Positions 60,381-64,000 of a DNA stretch of 64,000 nucleotides are shown in pieces. The stretch lies in contig JACRBN010000004.1 of NCBI GenBank assembly GCA_016213105.1, positions 115,586-179,585 of the forward strand, given 5' to 3'. The stretch's first letter is position 1; every line of letters starts with the position of its first letter. The position numbers and the translations under genes are program-made. The DNA is from Chloroflexota bacterium. GTDB lineage: Bacteria; Chloroflexota; Anaerolineae; Anaerolineales; Villigracilaceae. The notes below the pieces were generated by a model, which did no database searches, had not been told where the DNA came from, and was given only the letters and a program-made list of their open reading frames with translations.

Positions 60381-61295
60381 ATGAAAACTGACATTCTCAC
60401 TCCACAACAATACTTATATGGTGGTATCTCAGGCGTTAAGCTTGATATTGAGTTTTTTGACCTTGGTGAAGGCGTCGAAATACGCCAAACTTTTGCGCAT
60501 CTATTCTCTTCAAATATGATGGCGTTTGCGCCGCCTGGACATAAAGGTTATCACCCAGCACCTTGGAAAGCAGCAAAAGGCGGATTCAGTTATGATGTAG
60601 AGATTGAGATTAGAGCGCCAGAGCACACCAGTCTTGGCAAATCCTTTGACGCAAGAGAAACAATATGGTGGATTGCCACCTTACTCAGAATGGCACACTT
60701 TCCTTATCTTTCTATTCCCGTAATCTCTAATCGTTCTTTCGGTGAAATCGCTCAATCAGATGTAGAGCCAACCATTACGCCATTTGAAACTGAAGGAAGA
60801 ATATTCGGTCCCGCCAATGGAAGCAGTGGTATTTTGGAAGTTGAGCACCTCGAATGGGTTAAAGATAAGTGGGTTGAAGCAGGAAAACTCCTAAATCAAA
60901 ACCCAAAATTCTATTCAGCATTGAAGTCATTTGATGTTGCGACACTGCATGGTCGAGCATCATCTTCATTACTGGCGATGTGGGGAGCAATCGAACAAAT
61001 CTTTGCCCCGTCAGCAGGTGAACTTCGCTTCCGTGTAGCTGCGTTGATGTCATCATATCTGGAACCACCAGGCACTCGTCGCCTAGAACTCTACAAAGAG
61101 ATTCTCAAGCTTTACAATGAAAGATCCATCGCTGCACACACAGCGCAGAAAGTTGAGATAGAGCCACTTGTGCAAACATACGTGCTAATGCGGAATGCAT
61201 TAATCAAAATGGTCGACGCCAATCAGGTACCAACACAGGCAAGTCTGGAAGCCTTGTTATTCTGTGGAGACTCTCCTGCAGAGCAGTCACTATAA
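60381..61295 (+). CDS. Apea-like HEPN-domain protein
   Basis: The 304-residue protein has an unrecognised N-terminal domain and a C-terminal HEPN-like helical domain: LLAMWGAIEQIFAPSAGELR, FRVAALMSSYLEPPG and YKEILKLYNERSIAAHTAQK, with an RX4H motif (Arg248, His253). HEPN proteins with this motif are often RNases in toxin-antitoxin or defence systems. ATG 60381 is the first in-frame ATG after the GTTGGGT box; an open frame from 60174 runs through the attC-like site. The AT-rich composition matches the other cassette genes. Confidence 0.7.
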   Translation: MKTDILTPQQYLYGGISGVKLDIEFFDLGEGVEIRQTFAHLFSSNMMAFAPPGHKGYHPAPWKAAKGGFSYDVEIEIRAPEHTSLGKSFDARETIWWIATLLRMAHFPYLSIPVISNRSFGEIAQSDVEPTITPFETEGRIFGPANGSSGILEVEHLEWVKDKWVEAGKLLNQNPKFYSALKSFDVATLHGRASSSLLAMWGAIEQIFAPSAGELRFRVAALMSSYLEPPGTRRLELYKEILKLYNERSIAAHTAQKVEIEPLVQTYVLMRNALIKMVDANQVPTQASLEALLFCGDSPAEQSL

Positions 61296-61305
61296 CCATA
61301 AAGAA

Positions 61306-61330
61306 ACCTAACAAAGCGTCCCAAGAAACA
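61306..61330 (+). other. attC-like left boundary after the HEPN gene
   Basis: ACCTAACAAAGCGTCCCAAG (61306-61325) has the left-box sequence of the other sites and lies ten bases after the HEPN stop. The matching right half is not found nearby; the following 700 bases are rearranged and contain a transposase fragment. Confidence 0.55.
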
Positions 61331-61808
61331 GGAATTCACGAAATATCAACTCTTTTTGCTCACTTTTTGATCTTGTCTTTAAACTAAAAAAGACACCGCC
61401 TTGTGTTCTGTCCAACGACGCCCTGGTAGTTTGATGACATCCATTAATCAGGCATGAACGGCACGGCTGTTATCTCGACCAGCTTCCCAAACGGGGTTGC
61501 ATTGTATATCGCCCAGCAAGCCATCTTATTGAAAAGTGACCTGCGATATATGCGCCGCCAATGTGTAAATCGTCTTGCCGCATCCCAGAGTCCTCAGCGG
61601 GGGGACCTTGCGCAAAGGTCAACGCCACCATTGCTTCATACGGGCTTTCGCCGTCATGCTGATGCCAATGTAACGTAGCTCGACTGTTTCTTGCAGATAA
61701 AATGACGGCCCCGCCCGTAATTCCTTGTCCTTAGAAACCGTCCCACCCTCAGCGCCCCGGAGGACGTCCTCCGGGCACTCTTTTTGGGGATATCAACGTT
61801 GATCTTCC
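61331..61808. other. gene-free, apparently rearranged stretch
   Basis: No supported gene is visible in about 480 bases. Composition changes within the stretch from AT-rich to GC-rich, and a palindromic GCCCCGGAGGACGTCCTCCG lies near 61754. Short open frames here lack ribosome-binding sites and family similarity. It is probably a mix of decayed cassette and insertion-sequence DNA. Confidence 0.4.
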
Positions 61809-61973
61809 GCGCGGCGGCTCGCGATTGTCGAGCCGGTCTTTGCGAACATCTGTGTGCATAAACACATGGATCGATTCACCCTGCGCTCCAAACGCAAACT
61901 GGATGTACAATGGGGTTTGTTCGCTCTGCTACACAATATCGGCAAGATCCACGTGTTCGGGGCGCGGTCATAA
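61809..61973 (+). pseudogene. transposase C-terminal remnant (DDE, IS1182/IS5-like)
   Basis: The frame ending at TAA 61971-61973 reads LAIVEPVFANIC, then DRFTLRSKRKLDVQWGLFAL and LHNIGKIHVFG. This is the typical tail of DDE transposases, in which VEPVFGNI is followed by RGK.KV..QW.L..L.HNI.K. Only about 50 residues survive and no terminal repeats were found, so it is an insertion-sequence relic within the cassette region. Confidence 0.65.
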
Positions 61974-62060
61974 GCCTATTTTGAGCCTGTCACCCCATTC
62001 TGCCCCTGTCCGCGGTGAAAATCCGAGCGTCTGACACGGGGGCGACCCTTCAATATTCCG

Positions 62061-62083
62061 GTTTTTCGACAGTCTCGTTGGGC
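62061..62083. mobile_element. right-end remnant of the MITE-like element at an attC box
   Basis: GTTTTTCGACAGTCT (62061-62075) followed by CGTTGGGC is identical to the right end and junction of copy A. Only the last 15 bases of the element are recognisable and no left end was found upstream. The GTTGGGC box (62077-62083) lies 46 bases before rsgA. Confidence 0.65.
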
Positions 62084-62129
62084 GCCATCAAATAGTTAAC
62101 CATCACGACCAGAGAACACACTACATCAT

Positions 62130-63194
62130 ATGGAACTACAAGATATCGGCTTTGACCAATGGTTTCAAGAACAGCAACAAAAGTTGCAGATACCTCATTG
62201 TAGCGTAGCTCGCGTGACCGCAGTCAACAGAGATAGCTACTTGGTCCGAAATGAGAATAGCGAGGTTCAAGCTGAGGTTACGGGCAATTTTCTCTTCTCT
62301 GCCGAGTCGGGTATGGACTTCCCCGCTGTAGGAGATTGGGCATTTGTGCAGTACTACAACGCTGACACGCTTGCCATTATTCATGGCCTATTTCCAAGGA
62401 AGTCGATTCTGCGACGGAAAACACCCGGCAAGAAAATCGAGCACCAAGTGATTGCATCCAACATTGATGTTGCCTTCATTGTTCAATCATGCGATAGAAA
62501 TTTCAATTTACGCAGACTGGAACGCTATCTCGTAATGGTCAACGAAGGGCATATTGAGCCAATGCTCCTGTTGACCAAGAGTGACTTGGTTAGCGCCGAG
62601 AAGTTAGAACAAGAGATTTCAGATGTTCGACAGGCGAATATTCACTGCGAAATCGTTGCACTTAGCAGTAGAACCGGCTCCGGCTTGGATCAAATCCGTC
62701 AGGTATTGGAAACTGGCAAGACGTATTGTCTGTTGGGATCATCAGGAGTGGGTAAAACTACGCTCTTGAACCATCTTATAGGCCAAAATCTATTCGAGAC
62801 GAACACAGTCCGTGATTATGATGGAAAGGGAAGACATACAACAGCTCGTCGCCAATTAATTGTCCTCGATCAAGGCGCAATGTTGATCGATACCCCTGGA
62901 ATGAGGGAATTAGGCAATATTGGTGCCAACAGTGGAATAGATGAGAGCTTCTCTGATATTTGGGAACTCTCCAAGAGATGCCGTTTCGCCAATTGCACTC
63001 ACACCACAGAAATCGGTTGCTCACTCTTGGCGGCGCTAGAGAACAGAGAATTGAGTGAAAAGCGATATCAAAGTTATCTAAACCTACTCAAGGAATCTGA
63101 ATACTATCAAATGTCCTATGTCGAAAAGCGCGAAAAGGATCGAAAATTCGGGCAGTTCATTAAGTCAGCAATGAAGCACAACAAGAAGAAGTGA
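62130..63194 (+). CDS. rsgA: ribosome small-subunit-dependent GTPase A (RsgA/YjeQ)
   Basis: The 354-residue protein has an N-terminal OB-fold, a circularly permuted GTPase domain (LLTKSDLV as G4, then CLLGSSGVGKTTLLNHLIG as G1 and LIDTPGMREL as G3) and a C-terminal zinc motif CRFANCTHTTEIGC. RsgA helps 30S subunit maturation. Here the gene is AT-rich and bracketed by attC-like boxes, so it may be a mobile paralogue rather than the housekeeping copy; that is inference. ATG 62130 is preferred although the ribosome-binding site is weak. Confidence 0.9.
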   Translation: MELQDIGFDQWFQEQQQKLQIPHCSVARVTAVNRDSYLVRNENSEVQAEVTGNFLFSAESGMDFPAVGDWAFVQYYNADTLAIIHGLFPRKSILRRKTPGKKIEHQVIASNIDVAFIVQSCDRNFNLRRLERYLVMVNEGHIEPMLLLTKSDLVSAEKLEQEISDVRQANIHCEIVALSSRTGSGLDQIRQVLETGKTYCLLGSSGVGKTTLLNHLIGQNLFETNTVRDYDGKGRHTTARRQLIVLDQGAMLIDTPGMRELGNIGANSGIDESFSDIWELSKRCRFANCTHTTEIGCSLLAALENRELSEKRYQSYLNLLKESEYYQMSYVEKREKDRKFGQFIKSAMKHNKKK

Positions 63195-63205
63195 GTCGTG
63201 AATGC

Positions 63206-63336
63206 GCCCAACACCGCGTGCACCGGACAAGTGCGGGCATTCGCCCACACTTTCGGGATTCTGGCCCCAACGACGGATTCGGCGTCTGGCGGCTTTCCCC
63301 GCCAAATCCCGCGCTTGCCGGTAACGCCTGCCGTTG
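63206..63336 (+). other. attC-like site 7
   Basis: GCCCAAC (63206-63212) begins the site. ACCGGACAAGTGCGGG (63222-63237) pairs with CCCGCGCTTGCCGGT (63308-63322), leaving a single unpaired A on the left arm. The right box CCGTTG (63331-63336) is interrupted by the 164-bp element and continues as CGTTGGC at 63501-63507. Confidence 0.78.
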
Positions 63337-63500
63337 AAACTGTCGAATAAGTCACTTTTCAAAAATAAATTTTGAAAAGTGGGAGAGAAACTCTGAAAAG
63401 TGTCTTGTTTTTGGTTTTCCGCACAATATTTTGGCTGTTTTTAACCTGTTGTGGGAGATTTTTATGACCATTTTCAGAATCAAGGGTTTTTCGACAGTCT
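63337..63500. mobile_element. 164-bp MITE-like element, copy B
   Basis: It is the same length and has the same ends (AAACTGTCGA... and ...TTTTTCGACAGTCT) as copy A at 54604-54767, with scattered substitutions. It is flanked by CGTTG at 63332-63336 and 63501-63505. The internal CACTTTTCAAAA/TTTTGAAAAGTG hairpin and the CACAA...TTGTG stem are kept despite base changes in their loops and arms. There is no coding capacity. Confidence 0.8.
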
Positions 63501-63538
63501 CGTTGGCACTCTTTCCTTCATAATAAAGGATTAAAATA

Positions 63539-64000
63539 ATGTCAGAAGAACAACAAATGAGAAAAGTTATTTTTGCAATCAACATCACGATAGACGGCTA
63601 CTGTGGTCATGAAACGGGGATCGCCGACGACGAATTGCACGAGTACTTCACTGGGCTCTTGCGTGATGCAGGCGTTGAAATTTTCGGACGCAACACGTAT
63701 CACTTGATGTATCCGTACTGGCACGATGTCGCAGTGAATCAATCGGAAACGAAAGTGATCAACGAATTCGCACGTACATTCGATTCCATACCAAAGATTG
63801 TCTTTTCAACGACGTTGAAGAGCGTAGAGTGGAACAACACGACGCTCCTCCACTCAAATCTTCGAGAAGAGATTATGAAGTTAAAACAACAGCCAGGAAA
63901 AAATATTTCCATTGGTGGACTGAACATCGCATCGCAAGTTGCACAATGGAATCTCATCGACGAGTATCACTTTGTCGTTCACCCGATCATTGCGGGAAAA
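63539..64000 (+). CDS. RibD C-terminal/DHFR-like reductase, 3'-truncated by window end
   Basis: The first 154 residues match the dihydrofolate reductase-like RibD C-terminal domain family (YyaP/YwjB-like): RKVIFAINITIDGYCGHE, GVEIFGRNTYHLMYPYW, PKIVFSTTL and GKNISIGGLNIASQV, ending in the LIDEYHFVVHPIIAGK motif at the window edge. These proteins probably bind NADPH; the substrate is usually unknown. The start follows AAAGGA and lies about 37 bases after a CGTTGGC box, so it is the next cassette. Confidence 0.85.
   Translation, partial: MSEEQQMRKVIFAINITIDGYCGHETGIADDELHEYFTGLLRDAGVEIFGRNTYHLMYPYWHDVAVNQSETKVINEFARTFDSIPKIVFSTTLKSVEWNNTTLLHSNLREEIMKLKQQPGKNISIGGLNIASQVAQWNLIDEYHFVVHPIIAGK

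Noticed and set aside
61454..61678. Short + strand frame after the HEPN gene
   Set aside because: There is no ribosome-binding site or recognisable domain. It lies in a rearranged stretch with a transposase relic.
1..64000. rRNA, tRNA, CRISPR arrays or an integron integrase gene
   Set aside because: None was found by eye. In particular no tyrosine recombinase motif is present on either strand, so the cassette array has no integrase inside this window.

Overview
The window looks like a chromosome segment of a Chloroflexota bacterium, probably class Anaerolineae. This is an inference from gene style (ROK/LacI-controlled sugar loci, GH94/GH130 phosphorylases, many Cys-anchored lipoproteins, 2-oxoacid:ferredoxin oxidoreductase, numerous intergenic palindromic repeats) and not from a marker gene. 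No rRNA, tRNA or CRISPR was seen.

Region 1 (1-18.9 kb) is a run of small membrane, redox and methyltransferase genes, each next to its own one-component regulator: ArsR at 2.1 kb, TetR at 7.0, 9.7 and 12.0 kb, and Rrf2 at 7.6 kb. Four of these regulators have clear palindromic operators on their own promoters. A MacB/FtsX-type ABC exporter (3.6-6.8 kb), two CPBP proteases, SDR proteins, an Acg-type nitroreductase, an M50-like protein lacking the HExxH glutamate and a class C beta-lactamase-like protein are also here.

Region 2 (18.9-42.3 kb) is carbohydrate catabolism. A minus-strand xylose locus carries a ROK repressor, xylF, xylG, xylH, xylA and xylB. Next to it is a beta-glycan locus: GH3, a CUT1 ABC importer and a LacI regulator with matching operators at its own promoter and the importer promoter. 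A divergent GH130/LacI pair follows, with two GH94 phosphorylases and a cupin protein. Together these genes import and hydrolyse or phosphorolyse xylosides, cello- and manno-oligosaccharides.

Region 3 (42.3-52.2 kb) holds small membrane proteins, a flavodoxin-like protein, an AraC regulator, three overlapping secreted lipoprotein genes (two esterases and a TolB-like protein) and a four-subunit 2-oxoacid:ferredoxin oxidoreductase operon.

Region 4 (52.45-64 kb, continuing past the end) differs sharply. Most genes here are AT-rich and all real ones are on the + strand: a membrane WD40 protein, two GNATs, a hypothetical protein, an Apea-like HEPN protein, RsgA and a RibD/DHFR-like protein. They are separated by 90-180 bp sites with the architecture of integron attC sites: RYYYAAC-like and GTTRRRY-like outer boxes, long imperfect palindromes and single unpaired bases. 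No integrase gene is in the window, so it is best described as a candidate chromosomal integron array or attC cluster. A 164-bp palindromic element sits exactly at the recombination box of two of these sites, with a remnant at a third. A block of ordinary-looking genes (ComB-like, truncated F420-type protein, phosphotriesterase-like) interrupts the array at 57.6-60.1 kb.
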